Part shown: positions 48,573 through 61,429 of the stretch, piece by piece
How positions within the stretch are numbered: position 1 is the first letter of the stretch
Layout: the number at the start of each line of letters is the position of its first letter
Source: Bradysia coprophila
Lineage: Eukaryota; Arthropoda; Insecta; Diptera; Sciaridae
Assembly (NCBI RefSeq): GCF_014529535.1
Contig: NW_023503373.1
Location: 3,100,001 to 3,164,000 of the forward strand
DNA length: 64,000 bases
Direction: 5' to 3'
Notes under the pieces: generated by a model
The model's input: the letters and a program-made list of their open reading frames with translations, nothing else
Told to the model about the DNA's origin: nothing
The model's database searches: none
Made by a program: the position numbers and the translations under genes

Positions 48573-50903
48573 CTAAATTCTTTCGATGTACCACGGCCTT
48601 CTTTGCGATTCACCTCTGAGTTTCAGTTTCGGCAGCATTTGCCGTTCTTCTTCAATTTTACGTGATCGCATGAAGCAAAATAGCCGCAATGAAACGTAAT
48701 AGAAGAGCTCAACTATGCTCAGTATTGAAACACCCATAAATAGTCCCAGTAGACCTCCACAAGACGACACAAAATCTGTAAGTCCAACTAGCTCGGAGCG
48801 TTTCGATGTAATGAACTGATTTTCTTTGAAGAAAATGGAAAAGGAGGCAAATTGATACCTGTCCGAAATTGATAAATTGTAAAACCTTCATTCATTTCTG
48901 ATCGTATGCGTAATGGGCAAACCCTTCAACCACCGCTCCGGTATGATTTAAGGCTTTGTAAAAGTTTTTCCATTCGTATGACGACTGCGATATTTCAGTA
49001 TCGTAGGAAATGCTGGTACAAGCTGGCAGGCAGTTACAGCTATTAATTTTCTTGGACGTTTCAACTGTATCGGAGTCCTCCAATAAATCCATTTCTGCCT
49101 CAATGTAACAATTCACCTTAGCTATGCCACAAATTGGCGTTGTTCTGTCGTGAGGCATTGAAAATTTTACGCATCCACAAAATCCCAGTGTGTAATTGGC
49201 CAAGCATTCCATTTCACAATTTCGTTTACTGTACGTTCTCATGTAGCGCAGTCTGCGTTCAAAGTTGAAGAAACATTGTCGCCTGATAAGAAAGGATCGG
49301 AAAAATGATTAGAAGATCGAATAATGGTCAATTAGTCTAGGGGCCATAGAATAACTCGTGTCCATGAAAGGTGCAGAGAATGTGTTGATTCTGAGATTTT
49401 TTTCAAGAAAAATGTGGGCCACCCTGTATTTATAAGTGGTAAAACACCTAATTTGTACAGAATTTCTCGATGAGCACACTCGCAGTGACTAAGATCTCTC
49501 TGATACAAAAGTTCATGAAGAAATTTCGAAGAAGCGTATGAAATTGCACTTTTTTACAAATTTTCACTTTTGACCGATTTTGTGGCCCACCCCGTAATTT
49601 CTACAGAATTTTCGTCTTCGGAGTCCTATAATATCCTATAATATTGCCGAAGAATTTTTTTTCTATCTGCCGAACCGTCGAACGTCCAAAAAACCGAAAA
49701 CTGAAGAAAACAGAATTTGGGCCAAAAACTACCCGATTACTCGAAAACTGCCGGGAGTTCAGCTTGGCACCAGAATCAATCAACACATTCTCTGCACCTT
49801 TCATGGACACGGGTTGTTCTATGGCCCCTCGACTAAATAACGAAACCTTTTAGGATGTAAGCCAGTAAGAGATTTTGTTGTCCTTAACACATTTGGTTTG
49901 ATGGAGACACGAACGGCTTGTCCGACTGGAATTCGGAAAAACTGGCCATCAACCTGAGGCAATTCATCTGAAGGATGCAAAACCACTTTAAATCCTTGCA
50001 CTGGTCCACGACACGAATAATCCAAATCTTGCATTTTCATTGCCATAACGATGTCTAATCCAGCTTTGGAACCAGCATTTATGACTCGATATGGATAAAG
50101 GTATATACCCGCAGCTCTGTCATCTTCAAAACCGTTCGCATAACCGTCCTCTAATGTCCAATGCATATGATCCGACATATTATAATTGTAAGTGGACATG
50201 AATTTGTCACTGACACCTTCCATGAACATTTCTTTCGGATACAGGGAATTGAATGTGAAACAGAGACCATCAGCAGTTATGATTTCTTCAAAAATGTTAT
50301 CACAAATTCCCGACAACGTTCTGAACGAGCATGTCATCAGCGAACGTTGCATGGATGGTGCAACCTTCGGAAATGTCAATTTAATTAACTGGTCTTCACA
50401 TACGTAATAGGTCGTACTTCTTTTATTAAATCGAAAATAATGTCGGTCGTAAAATTATCACCAATGTTATTGTCATTGCTGAGTATGAGTGGATCACAAA
50501 TTTGAAATTGGGCAGAAGCGTACTTTAACCTGAAACACCAGCTACGTTAATAATGAAAAAGTTTTCTCATCTAGCGTTGTTTTACACTTACTCTCTTTCT
50601 GATAGATTATAAAGCGGTGGGCCAGCCTCAAAACTGATTTTCCTCAATGTATCTCTATAGTCAAAAATACTTTTTTGACTTTTCGTTTCTGATTAAATAA
50701 TTTGTTTAATTGAAAGTCTTTAACTTGAGTCATCCAACTCACCTGGGCAAATTGTAACAGCTGGGAATGGTAGATGTTTCAGATGGGTCATTTTCTCGGA
50801 GAATGTAACGATAACGGGATTGTTGTCCCACTTCATATACGATTGTGAAATTGTAATTGCACAACCTATCAACGAGCATGATACCATAACTATCCACCAA
50901 AAT
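48573..50903 (-). CDS. ppk: Pickpocket-type DEG/ENaC sodium channel (N-terminal exon not found)
   Basis: Exons 50743-50903, 50592-50652, 50418-50529, 49847-50364, 48923-49282 and 48573-48858 join in consistent phases. The first visible exon carries TM1 (FWWIVMVSCSLIGCAITIS) and LPFPAVTICP. The extracellular domain follows, with DGLCFTFNSL, DYSCRGPVQGFKV and a cysteine-rich block (KRNCEMECLANYTLGFCGC). The final exon has FFKENQFITSKRSELVGLTDF, the SxxGGLLGLFMGVSILSIVEL pore/TM2 region and a short cytoplasmic tail. These are hallmarks of insect pickpocket subunits, which form amiloride-sensitive cation channels in sensory and epithelial cells. The N-terminal cytoplasmic exon with the HG motif was not found upstream, so the start is missing or the copy is truncated. 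Which ppk subfamily it belongs to is not determined. Confidence 0.85.
49333..49840. mobile_element. ~500-bp inverted-repeat element in pickpocket intron 4
   Basis: AGTCTAGGGGCCATAGAA at the left is inverted as TTCTATGGCCCCTCGACT at the right. The similarity runs about 57 bp inward, through TCTCTGCACCTTTCATGG. It fills nearly the whole intron, leaving only short splice flanks. The same element travels with the fragment copy at 43860-44702. No coding content. Confidence 0.6.
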
Positions 50904-51474
50904 CTGTATTAAATGTTGGTCAAAGGTTTTAAAGCGGAAATTTTGTTAATTCGTATATATTGACAATTTCAGTCAAGAAAATTCACACTGTCTTTCCATT
51001 TCAAAGCATACCGCATTGCGGGTCACTTTGACGCTTAGTGTTTGACATTTATATGACGTCAGCGTTATTTTGTCCAACTGTCAGTTGTAAATATTTAAAT
51101 TTTTGACACACTAAAGGCGTGAATTTGTGCGAACTCTAAAGCTATGCAGTGCAAAGAGAACTCAAAAATGCTTTTAATTAGTTTATCCATACAGAGTTTC
51201 TCAAGAATTTAAGAGACATTGGTACTTAGCTAAAATTTTTGCCAACATTCGCGTGCCTCCTATTTTATTTTTGATGATATCTTTTCATCAGAATTCTTTC
51301 GAAAAGCTGGTCAAATTGTTACAACCAAATCAGCGCTCCCACAGTGTCCCACTTTTTCGAAATTTGTCCTACTGTCCTACGTAGCGCACTTCAGGAATTT
51401 TAATTAAGTAACAATCAAGCGGATTTTGAACACTAAAAGTAAATTAAAATAATTTTCGACCTAACATCATATGA
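50904..51474. other. Non-coding sequence upstream of the pickpocket gene
   Basis: This should contain the missing N-terminal pickpocket exon if the gene is complete, but none is recognisable. No other feature is supported. Confidence 0.35.
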
Positions 51475-51488
51475 TTATTGCAGAGTTC

Positions 51489-51620
51489 CCACTCCTCCTA
51501 AAATTCATAAAATTCCTAAAATGGACCAAATCCTCCTAAAAATTCATAAAATTCCTAAAATGGACCAAATCCTCCTAAAATCTCCAAAAATCTTCTAAAA
51601 CTCCTAAAATTCCTAAAAAT
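51489..51620. repeat. CCTAAAA-rich minisatellite
   Basis: Two ~42-bp units of the pattern CTCCTAAAATTCATAAAATTCCTAAAATGGACCAAA, the second starting near 51531, followed by degraded units. The same array recurs near 60450 and 61455. Confidence 0.7.
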
Positions 51621-51687
51621 AGCCCACACTATCAAAGAATTTTTTTAATAAAACTGAAAAACAAGTAATTTTTTTAATTACGCTGCA

Positions 51688-51828
51688 ATGAATTTGAAAA
51701 CAGTCCTTTCTTTGAGTCATGCAAACAGCGATCCTGAACGTGGATTTAGCGAAAACAAATATATTCTCGAGGATCTCAGCTTGTTAGTAGATGCGACTAT
51801 CGTCGCACTTCGACCAAAATTATGGTGA
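51688..51828 (+). pseudogene. hAT-like transposase C-terminal scrap
   Basis: A 46-codon frame with LSLSHANSDPERGFSENK and then a DATIVALR segment. It resembles the C-terminal dimerisation region of hAT-type transposases and domesticated relatives (xxERxFSxxK...TIxALR). Nothing upstream continues it, so it is a fragment. Copies occur near 60650 and 61655. Confidence 0.45.
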
Positions 51829-52794
51829 ATCTTGTTAACTTGAAAGAAGGGTCCAGTCGACAAGAAACAACTGATAAATACCAAGTTGCTGGTCTTAACT
51901 GGCGTCAAAAAAGTGTAAACCATAAAAGTTTCAATTATTGAAACAAGGAGGGATCCCTAATCTCATCACAAAAATCATTACCATTTTATTCGATAAGTCA
52001 AAATTGATAAAAACTAAATAAATTTGTTTACGCGCGCAAAGATAAGAAGGATCGCAATTTCTGGTTCGTGAACAAATTATGCTGAGTTTACAATTTCAGA
52101 CAAACATTTTTTTCCCTTCTTTACATTTAATTAAAACGATAACAGAATGTTTTTTTTTCTCTTAAATTAAATTAAATTTCAACCATTATTTAAGCATTTC
52201 AAATTTTGAGTTTTTAAGAATTAAAACCAAGTACATTCAATGGCGAAACATTGGCGTTTTTATTTAGAAGTGAGTGTGTCCAGCAAAGTGCTTGCAAATG
52301 ATAAGCGATTACGTGTATAAATAAGATAATCTACACAAATCATATCTACTAGACGGGAGCCTTTGCGTACATTCACAGAAACTACTATTTGAAACCGATG
52401 TCATGTCATGTTTTACACAACCAAGGAAGATACGATTGTACCACAATTTTTATTTCGAACGTAAAAGTGTCCTAAGATAATAAGTTTAGTTACACAGTAG
52501 TCACACAGCCGTTATCAGCCGTCACACGATAGAAATATAAGTTTGTGTCGAAATGAAAGTATCTGTTCCAACTGACTACAAACGTAAATTTCCTCAAGTC
52601 AGTCGTCCACAACAGATACATAAGTAAATATTACTTGCTAGCATCACAACTACATAAGAGGGTTTCTTTTGAAAAACAGCCTACCAAAATCGACGACGCA
52701 TTTTCCAGCAAATCATATGTGCCCAGAACGTGACTTCGACAAACATTAATCCACAAATTTCAATCAGGCTATCGTCCAATTTTGCCGAAACGAT

Positions 52795-53634
52795 TAATTT
52801 TCTTTGGACGTTCAACTGTATCGGAGTCCTCCAATAAATCCATTCTGCCTCATTGTAACAATTCACCTTAGCTATGCCACAAATTGGCGTTGTTCTGTCG
52901 TGAGGCATTGAAAATTTTACGCATACACAAAAATCCCAGTGTGTAATTGGCCAAGCATTCCATTTCACAATTTCGTTTACTGTACGTTCTCATGTACGGC
53001 AGTCTGCGTTCAAAGTTGAAGAACCATTGTCGCCTGATAAGAAAGGATCGGAAAAATGATTAGAAGATCGAATAATGGTATTAGTCTAGGGGCTATAGAA
53101 TAACTCGTGTCCATGAAAGGTGGCAGAGAATGTGTTGATTCTGAGATTTTTTTCAAGAAAATGTGGCCACCCTGTATTCATAAGTGGTAAAACACCTAAT
53201 TTTGTACAGAATTTCTCGATGAGCAAACTCGCAGTGACTAAGATTCTCTGATACAAAAGTTCATGAAGAAATTTCGAAAGAAGCGCTATGAAATTGCACT
53301 TTTTTTAAAATTTTCACTTTTGACCGATTTGTGTGCCCACCCCGTAATTTACAGAATTTCGTCTTCGGAGTCCTATAATATCCTATAATATTGCCGAAAA
53401 ATTTTTTTTTCTATCTGCCGACCGTCGAACGTCATGTCCAAAAAACCGAAAACTGAAGAAAACACGAATTTGGGCCAAAAACTACCCGATTACTCGAAAA
53501 CTGCCGCGGAGTTCAGCTTGGCACCAAGAATCAATCCAACACATTCTCTGCACCTTTCAATGGACACGGTTGTTCTATGGCCCCTTCGACTAAAATAACG
53601 AAACCTTTAGGATGTAAGCCAGTAAGAGATTTTG
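52795..53634 (-). pseudogene. Truncated pickpocket fragment, copy 2
   Basis: Counterpart of 43860-44702 with the same boundaries (joined to the 337-bp repeats on both sides) and numerous one-base indels. Confidence 0.7.
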
Positions 53635-53919
53635 TCGAACGTAAAGTGTCCTAAAGATAATAAGTTTAGTTACACACGTAGTCCACAGCCGTTATCAGCC
53701 GTCACACGATAGAAATATAAGTTTGTGTCGAAATGAAAGTATCTGTCCATGACTACAACAAGCTAACTTTCCTCAAGTCAGTCGTCCACAACAGATCTCA
53801 TAAGTAAATATTACTTGCTAGATCACAAACTACATAAGAGGGTTTCTTTTGAAAACAGCCTACCAAAATCGGACGCATTTTCCAGCAAATCAATTGCCCA
53901 GAACGACTTCGACAAACAT

Positions 53920-54755
53920 TAATCCACAATTTTCAATCAGCTATCGTCAATTTGCCGAAACGATCATCGCACTCCTCAAGAGACAAGAGAATCTTGCGAA
54001 GTTCCCTATATTATGACAAATTGAGGATTCCATTTTTGCCCGGGCTTTCATTTATGAGGGATCTTTTGAAAAACCGGCCTACCGAAATCGGACGCATTTT
54101 TCCAGTGGACTTTTTCATATGTGCCTAGAACGTACTTCGACCCTAGAAGCCAAAACCACTTTCAAAAAATTCTTAGAATCTTGTGGGGCTAGTGAAAGGT
54201 GATCAAAAACCGAAAATTTGAATTTTTTCTTAAACACTTTTCTCAAGTTACACGAGCCGTACAGGGGTCGTGTGGGTGAAAACTGTAACTGCACATATTT
54301 CAGTGTGGATGAATTTCAAAACCAATAAGTCCCTATTCGGATCAATAGTACATGCGATTACCTTTCTAATTACACCCACACAAGTTCGTACGGCTCGGTA
54401 TAACTGGATAAAATTTTTGTAAGAAAGTGCAAGTTTTCGGGTTTTTATCACTTTTGACGACTAGCCCTCCACAAGCTTCGACGAAATTTTTTGAAAAGTG
54501 GTTTTGGCTTCTATTGTCGAAGCCCGTTCTAGGCACATATGAAAGGTCCACAGGAAAATGCGTCCCATTTCGTTAGGCTGTTTTTCAAAAGAATCCCTCA
54601 TAAACGAAAGCCCGGAGTTGAAAATGGAATCCTCAATTTGTCATAATAGGTAACATCGCAAGATTCTATTGTCTCTTAAGGAGTAAGACTGCTCATTTTT
54701 GGCAAATTGACAATAGCTGATTGAAATTTGTGGATATGTGTTTGTAGTCTGTTAA
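53920..54755. repeat. Foldback repeat, copy 2
   Basis: Counterpart of 44987-45812. The same inverted-arm structure is present with scattered indels. Confidence 0.65.
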
Positions 54756-55253
54756 AGCGTCTAGACCATGAGACCAGGGGCTTTATTCAAAAATATCAAG
54801 AACTGGCCATCGCTGAGGTTAATTTTATTATATAGAAATGGATCACAACTGATAATTCCTGGTAAAAAAACTTATACTATGTGTTCTTGTCAGAAAGTTG
54901 GATTGAAGCACTACATTAGCAGCCATTTCATTCCATATCCAACCACGACCCATTGGCTCTGGTTCTAATTATAAAAATTAATGCAAATTCACTCCTTAAA
55001 TCCTAAAAGGTAACTTTCTCAAAGAAATTGTAAAAAATTCAATTTTTTTTGGATTATTCATTAGGTTTTCTAGACTCAAAATCTATAAAACAGGCCCTGA
55101 CACCAATGAATTACAAATTCTTAGGTTTAGAAGGAGATAAGGTATTACCGAAATCTCTGATTGATAAGACTAAGTATGTCTCCATAAATAGAAGAGATTG
55201 ATTTTTCGAGCGGTTAATTGGCTGATAGAAGACGGAGAGTTGAATAAGAAAAT

Positions 55254-57380
55254 ATGTGGAAGCTCATAATTTGGTTATTTCTGATATTTCAAGTGGTTCA
55301 GCGTAAGTAATCGATTTTATTTAGCTCAATAAATTGAATTTAATTATCGTTTGCACCCATCAGTGCGGAAAAATCCTACTATTCGAAGTTGCGACAGAGT
55401 CGACATGGCAATTACTATAAATGTTTAATCATTGAGCACAATATTCCAACCAAATTCAAAGGATTTGAGACGACTGATTCCAAAGAGGTTAAAGTTTTCA
55501 CAAAATCTGCAGTTGTATCGTCATCAGATGAATTCTTACAAAAAATTTGATGACTCGATTATAGTCGAGATCTTTGCGAAAACGATTCAAGTTTTGGACA
55601 ATCACATAGAATCAATTTGCCAATGTTAGAAGAGTTTGTGCCTGCGCTCATACACGGGAAGATGCAAGAAATTGCAGAAACCGTAGAATCGAAAAAATTG
55701 TGTACAGTGGTGACCAACAGAATAGAATCGACGTTGTCTTCATGGGAGATGGATACACTGCTGACGAACGTGATCAATTCTTTGACGACATCCGAAGACT
55801 TACAGAAGACATGTTCAATGGAGATACTTTTCGATCGTACCTTCCTCTGTTCAATATTTGGGGCAATTTACGTTGAAAGTGTTGATAGTGGAATAGGATA
55901 CAATGGTGCTAAGGATACACCATTTAGACTATATAGACAGCAAAGGGCAGTTAAGAGCGATTTATACTGGCAACGCACAGTATGCTAGACAAGTAAAAAA
56001 TTTCTTGCTCATTCAACTACAAACAATAGATTGAAAATACTGCGCATCTAGATTTGTCAACTGACTGGTGCGGAGGCTGTGACTATCCTTCATTGATTGG
56101 AAACGACGACTTTTATGGTGGGCTAGGTCGGCGAGTTTGTTATTTCCTACGAAAATCGGAACGTACCGGAACGGTTGTACTCAGACATGAAATGGGTAAA
56201 ATAGGCAGCCCTAACAAATGGGACATAATTTGCAGATGCTTTTTTTGATCTTTTTAAGGTCATAATTTCGTTAATGTCGGGGAGGAGTACGATAATGGAT
56301 CATCCTATCGTGGTGTTAATTCTGCCAGCCAATTTAACTCTCGTCACCACTAAGTGGGGTCATTGGGTTGACCGATCGAAATGTGCGAGAGAAAGAGCAA
56401 TATACAGACTATTACAGTATCCGTGGGCAGATCTAGCATCTGGCCCTCAATCATTTAATTTTACTTCTGATGGTCAATACTCTCGATGGTATCTCGATGT
56501 ATCGGTAAGTGCAGCTGGCGAGGCGGATTCTCTTGAATTTGTTCTTGACGGTGAAATTCTACCTTGGGAATCGCGTGGTAGTGATGACAGAGAATTCTAC
56601 AGTTGGTTGAACGATGCGGGATTCTCGGAAGGTATTATCACTTTTCTTAATCAAAATAGTACTTAATGGTATGGTATCAAGGTGAACATACATTTTCGGT
56701 TCGCTCTAAAACCGCATCTACCAACCCTGCCATTCCAAGAATGATCTGTTCGGTAAGACTATATGAGTTTGGCAACGAAGATGAGTTCCATATTGACAAT
56801 AGCGTGGTATCTGCATACCCTACTTGGGATGTAAGCCAGACGAGTAACTTATCGCCCAACTAATGCAGGATGTCTAATGAGGAATATGACTCACAACGAA
56901 TTTTGTTCTGTATGCAAGGAGGGAATGTGGTACCCAATTTTTCCAGAGAATTTCTCTAATTGGTGCGAATTCAGTTCATAAATTATCCATCGACGTGGGT
57001 CTCATGCATATTTTCTCACTTTTTAGATGATGTCACAGTGAGTAAAATATCGAATCCTGATAAGACAAAACGTGTCGAAGTCAACACGTTGAAATTGGCA
57101 CATTTGGCGAGCACCTGGAAATGAAGTGGAAGGCGAGATTTTGGAAATTCGTTGGTTTTATGGTGGACAGCAACGGCCGGAATTCGGATGATCAGTTTTG
57201 TGATCGATGCTGAGGGAGGGTACCTGGTCGGTGTCTGTGCATTTCATTACCCCAGAAGTCAGATATGATCCCAACGCGCTGTTGCATGATTCAGAAACAT
57301 TTACTGTAACATTCCCAGTTTAATTCAACAATGTCAAGTCTTCCTTCTGCGACTGATAATGCAAAACATTATTGATCTAA
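55254..57380 (+). pseudogene. M64 peptidase gene, copy 2 (frame-disrupted)
   Basis: Aligned over its full length with 46318-48430. The reading frame is broken repeatedly by one-base indels, for example a missing T in the signal-peptide exon (GTGGTTCAGC), an extra T before the GATGACTCG block near 55550, and extra Gs near 57187 and 57219. The HE motif and splice sites remain. It may be a sequencing-error version of an intact gene rather than a true pseudogene. Confidence 0.75.
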
Positions 57381-57523
57381 ATTAAATTGGGTGGTAAATT
57401 TACAATTCAAATTTTATTTCGAACGAGTGCCAAAAGTCAAATCTACTGAAACACACAAATACCTTCCCTAGAAAAGATTTTTTTTTTTTAATTACCAAAT
57501 TTTAACGAGATTGAAAAGTTGGA

Positions 57524-59863
57524 CTAAATTCTTTCGATGTACCACGGCCTTCTTGCGATTCACCTCTGAGTTTCAGTTTCGGCAGCATTTGCCGTTCTTC
57601 TTCAATTTTACGTGATCGCATGAAGCAAAATAGCCGCAATGAAACGTAATAGAAGAGCTCAACTATGCTCAGTATTGAAACACCCATAAATAGTCCCAGT
57701 AGACCTCCACAAGACGACACAAAATCTGTAAGTCCAACTAGCTCGGAGCGTTTCGATGTAATGAACTGATTTTCTTTGAAGAAAATGGAAAAGGAGGGCA
57801 AATTGATACCTGTCCGAAATTGATAAATTGTAAAACCTTCATTCATTTCTGATCGTATGCGTAATGGGCAAACCCTTCAACCACCGCTCCGGTATGATTT
57901 AAGGCTTTGTAAAAGTTTTTCCATTCGTATGACGACTGCGATATTTCAGTATCGTAGGAAATGCTGGTACAAGCTGGCAGGCAGTTACAGCTATTAATTT
58001 TCTTGGACGTTTCAACTGTATCGGAGTCCTCCAATAAATCCATTTCTGCCTCAATGTAACAATTCACCTAGCTATGCCACAAATTGGCGTTGTTCTGTCG
58101 TGAGGCATTGAAAATTTTACGCATCCACAAAATCCCAGTGTGTAATTGGCCAAGCATTCCATTTTCACAATTTCGTTTACTGTACGTTCTCATGTAGCGC
58201 AGTCTGCGTTCAAAGTTGAAGAAACATTGTCGCCTGATAAGGAAAGGATCGGAAAAATGATTAGAAGATCGAATAATGGTCAATTAGTCTAGGGGCCATA
58301 GAATAACTCGTGTCCATGAAAGGTGCAGAGAATGTGTTGATTCTGAGATTTTTTTCAAGAAAAAATGTGGGCCACCCTGTATTTATAAGTGGTAAAACAC
58401 CTAATTTGTACAGAATTTCTCGATGAGCACACTCGCAAGTGACTAAGATCTCTCTGATACAAAAGTTCATGAAGAAATTTCGAAGAAGCGGTATGAAATT
58501 GCACTTTTTTACAAATTTTCACTTTTGACCGATTTTGTGGCCCACCCCGTAATTTCTACAGAATTTTCGTCTTCGGAGTCCTATAATATCCTATAATATT
58601 GGCCGAAGAATTTTTTTTTCTATCTGCCGAACCGTCGAACGTCCAAAAAACCGAAAACTGAAGAAAACAGAATTTGGGCCAAAAGACTACCCGATTACTC
58701 GAAAACTGCCGGGAGTTCAGCTTGGCACCAGAATCAATCAACACATTCTCTGCACCTTTCATGGACACGGGTTGTTCTATGGCCCCTCGACTAAATAACG
58801 AAACCTTTTAGGATGTAAGCCAGTAAGAGATTTTGTTGTCCTTAACACATTTGGTTTGATGGAGACACGAACGGCTTGTCCGACTGGAATTCGGAAAAAC
58901 TGGCCATCAACCTGAGGGCAATTCATCTGAAGGATGCAAAACCACTTTAAATCCTTGCACTGGTCCACGACACGAATAATCCAAATCTTGCATTTTCATT
59001 GCCATAACGATGTCTAATCCAGCTTTGGAACCAGCATTTATGACTCGATATGGATAAAGGTATATACCCGCAGCTCTTGTCATCTTCAAAACCGTTCGCA
59101 TAACCGTCCTCTAATGTCCAATGCATATGATCCGACATATTATAATTGTAAGTGGACATGAATTTGTCACTGACACCTTCCATGAACATTTCTTTCGGAT
59201 ACAGGGAATTGAATGTGAAACAGAGACATCAGCAGTTATGATTTCTTCAAAAATGTTATCACAAATTCCCGACAACGTTCTGAACGAGCATGTCATCAGC
59301 GAACGTTGCATGGATGGTGCAACCTTTCGGAAATGTCAATTTAATTAACTGGTCTTCACATACGTAATAGGTCGTACTTCTTTTATTAAATCGAAAATAA
59401 TGTCGGTCGTAAAATTATCACCAATGTTATTGTCATTGCTGAGTATGAGTGGATCACAAATTTGAAATTGGGCAGAAGCGTACTTTAACCTGAAACACCA
59501 GCTACGTTAATAATGAAAAAGTTTTCTCATCTAGCGTTGTTTTACACTTACTCTCTTTCTGATAGATTATAAAGCGGTGGGCCAGCCTCAAAACTGATTT
59601 TCCTCAATGTATCTCTATAGTCAAAATACTTTTTTGACTTTTCGTTTCTGATTAAATAATTTGTTTAATTGAAAGTCTTTAACTTGAGTCATCCAACTCA
59701 CCTGGGCAAATTGTAACAGCTGGGAATGGTAGATGTTTCAGATGGGTCATTTTCTCGGAGAATGTAACGATAACGGGATTGTTGTCCCACTTCATATACG
59801 ATTGTGAAATTGTAATTGCACAACCTATCAACGAGCATGATACCATAACTATCCACCAAAAAT
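57524..59863 (-). pseudogene. Pickpocket gene, copy 2 (frame-disrupted)
   Basis: Counterpart of 48573-50903. One-base indels break the frame in several exons: an extra G just after the last exon's acceptor (57797 region), a missing T in the CAATTCACCT stretch near 58069, an extra G near 58917 and an extra T near 59078. The gene order and splice sites are otherwise the same as in copy 1. Confidence 0.75.
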
Positions 59864-60649
59864 CTGTATTAAATGTTGGTCAAAGGTTTTAAAGCGGAAA
59901 TTTTGTTAATTCGTATATATTGACAATTTTCAGTCAAGAAAATTCACACTGTCTTTCCATTTCAAAGCATACCGCATTGCGGGTCACTTTGACGCTTAGT
60001 GTTTGACATTTATATGACGTCAGCGTTATTTTGTCCAACTGTCAGTTGTAAATATTTAAATTTTTGACACACTAAAGGCGTGAATTTGTGCGAACTCTAA
60101 AGCTATGCAGTGCAAAGAGAACTCAAAAATGCTTTTAATTAGTTTATCCATACAGAGTTTCTCAAGAATTTAAGAGACATTGGTACTTAGCTAAAATTTT
60201 TGCCAACATTCGCGTGCCTCCTATTTTATTTTTGATGATATCTTTTCATCAGAATTCTTTCGAAAAGGCTGGTCAAATTGTTACAAACCAAATCAGCGCT
60301 CCCACAGTGTCCCACTTTTTCGAAATTTGTCCTACTGTCTACGTAGCGCACTTCAGGAATTTTAATTAAGTAACAATCAAGCGGATTTTGAACACTAAAA
60401 GTAAATTAAAATAATTTTCGACCTAACATCATATGATTATTGCAGAGTTCCCACTCCTCCTAAAATTCATAAAATTCCTAAAATGGACCAAATCCTCCTA
60501 AAATTCATAAAATTCCTAAAATGGACCAAATCCTCCTAAAATCTTCCAAAAATTCTTCTAAAACTCCTAAAATTCCTAAAAATAGCCCACACTATCAAAG
60601 AATTTTTTTAATAAAACTGAAAAACAAGTAATTTTTTAATTACGCTGCA

Positions 60650-60862
60650 ATGAATTTGAAAACAGTCCTTTCTTTGAGTCATGCAAACAGCGATCCTGAA
60701 CGTGGATTTAGCGAAAACAAATATATTCTCGAGGATCTCAGCTTGTTAGTAAGATGCGACTATCGTCGCACTTCGACCAAAATTATGGTGAATCTTGTTA
60801 ACTTGAAAGAAGGGTCCAGTCGACAAGAAACAACTGATAAATACCAAGTTGCTGGGTCTTAA
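60650..60862 (+). pseudogene. hAT-like transposase scrap, copy 2
   Basis: Same ERGFSENK-containing fragment as 51688-51828. An extra A after TTAGTA shifts the frame and lengthens the apparent ORF. Confidence 0.4.
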
Positions 60863-60906
60863 CTGGCGTCAAAAAAGTGTAAACCATAAAAGTTTCAATT
60901 ATTGAA

Positions 60907-61429
60907 CTACATAAGGAAAACGATGCTTTGATAAAAAAAAAAACTTTTTGTCAATTAGGGGTGTACGATGGAGAAAGGTTCGGAGACTGGTGTAAATTTT
61001 AAAATTCATTTACAACTTGAGACAAATCATAGAAGGCTAAATTTTTTAGTTTTCGGTCTTCCACCTACTTCGACTTCTACCAAAAACTGAGATCTTTGTT
61101 AGCTGCATTAGTCTTATTCTACTAATTGGAGTCCAGTGCTACAAGAAAAAATTAAATCCAGGCGAAGTTTGTCGAGAAGGTATTTTTGGTGAGTCAGTCA
61201 AAGTTTGCGACTATGAAAAATTTGAGTGGGATTTTAAAACTTAAAAATTTCGGAAATTCTATCAAGAAAATAATTCGATCTTTGCTCAAGTGGGCTCAAG
61301 TTTTTGAAAATCATGTGAGAAATGTTTGTTTCGTGAGTGTTTGTTTGATCTAAAATTGAGGCAAAATGCTCAATTGAGAAAATCGAGTTTTTGACATCAT
61401 GGGATGATAACAATTTTTTGTGGAGCTTA
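60907..61429. other. Unique spacer between unit copies
   Basis: Single-copy sequence within the window, AT-rich, with no supported gene or repeat. It follows the end of copy 2 and precedes a repeated tail segment. Confidence 0.4.

Larger units (their letters stand above)
43045..51941. repeat. Tandem unit copy 1 (M64 peptidase + pickpocket)
   Basis: An ~8.9-kb unit repeated head to tail with 51977-60906. It contains, in order, a 337-bp direct repeat around a channel-gene fragment, a foldback repeat, an M64 peptidase gene (+), a pickpocket gene (-), a CCTAAAA minisatellite and a hAT-like transposase scrap. All frames in this copy are intact after splicing. Confidence 0.9.
51977..60906. repeat. 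Tandem unit copy 2, rich in single-base indels
   Basis: Same order and content as copy 1 with a period near 8.93 kb. Differences from copy 1 are overwhelmingly one-base insertions or deletions scattered through coding and non-coding parts alike. Substitutions are rare. That pattern suggests unpolished long-read sequence rather than an evolved paralogue. Confidence 0.9.

Noticed and set aside
48573-48923. Stop codon and apparent frame change before the last pickpocket exon in copy 1
   Set aside because: A 64-nt intron (48859-48922) with donor GTTTGC restores the frame as VVEGYQFASFSIFFKENQ; only copy 2, with one extra G, is shifted.
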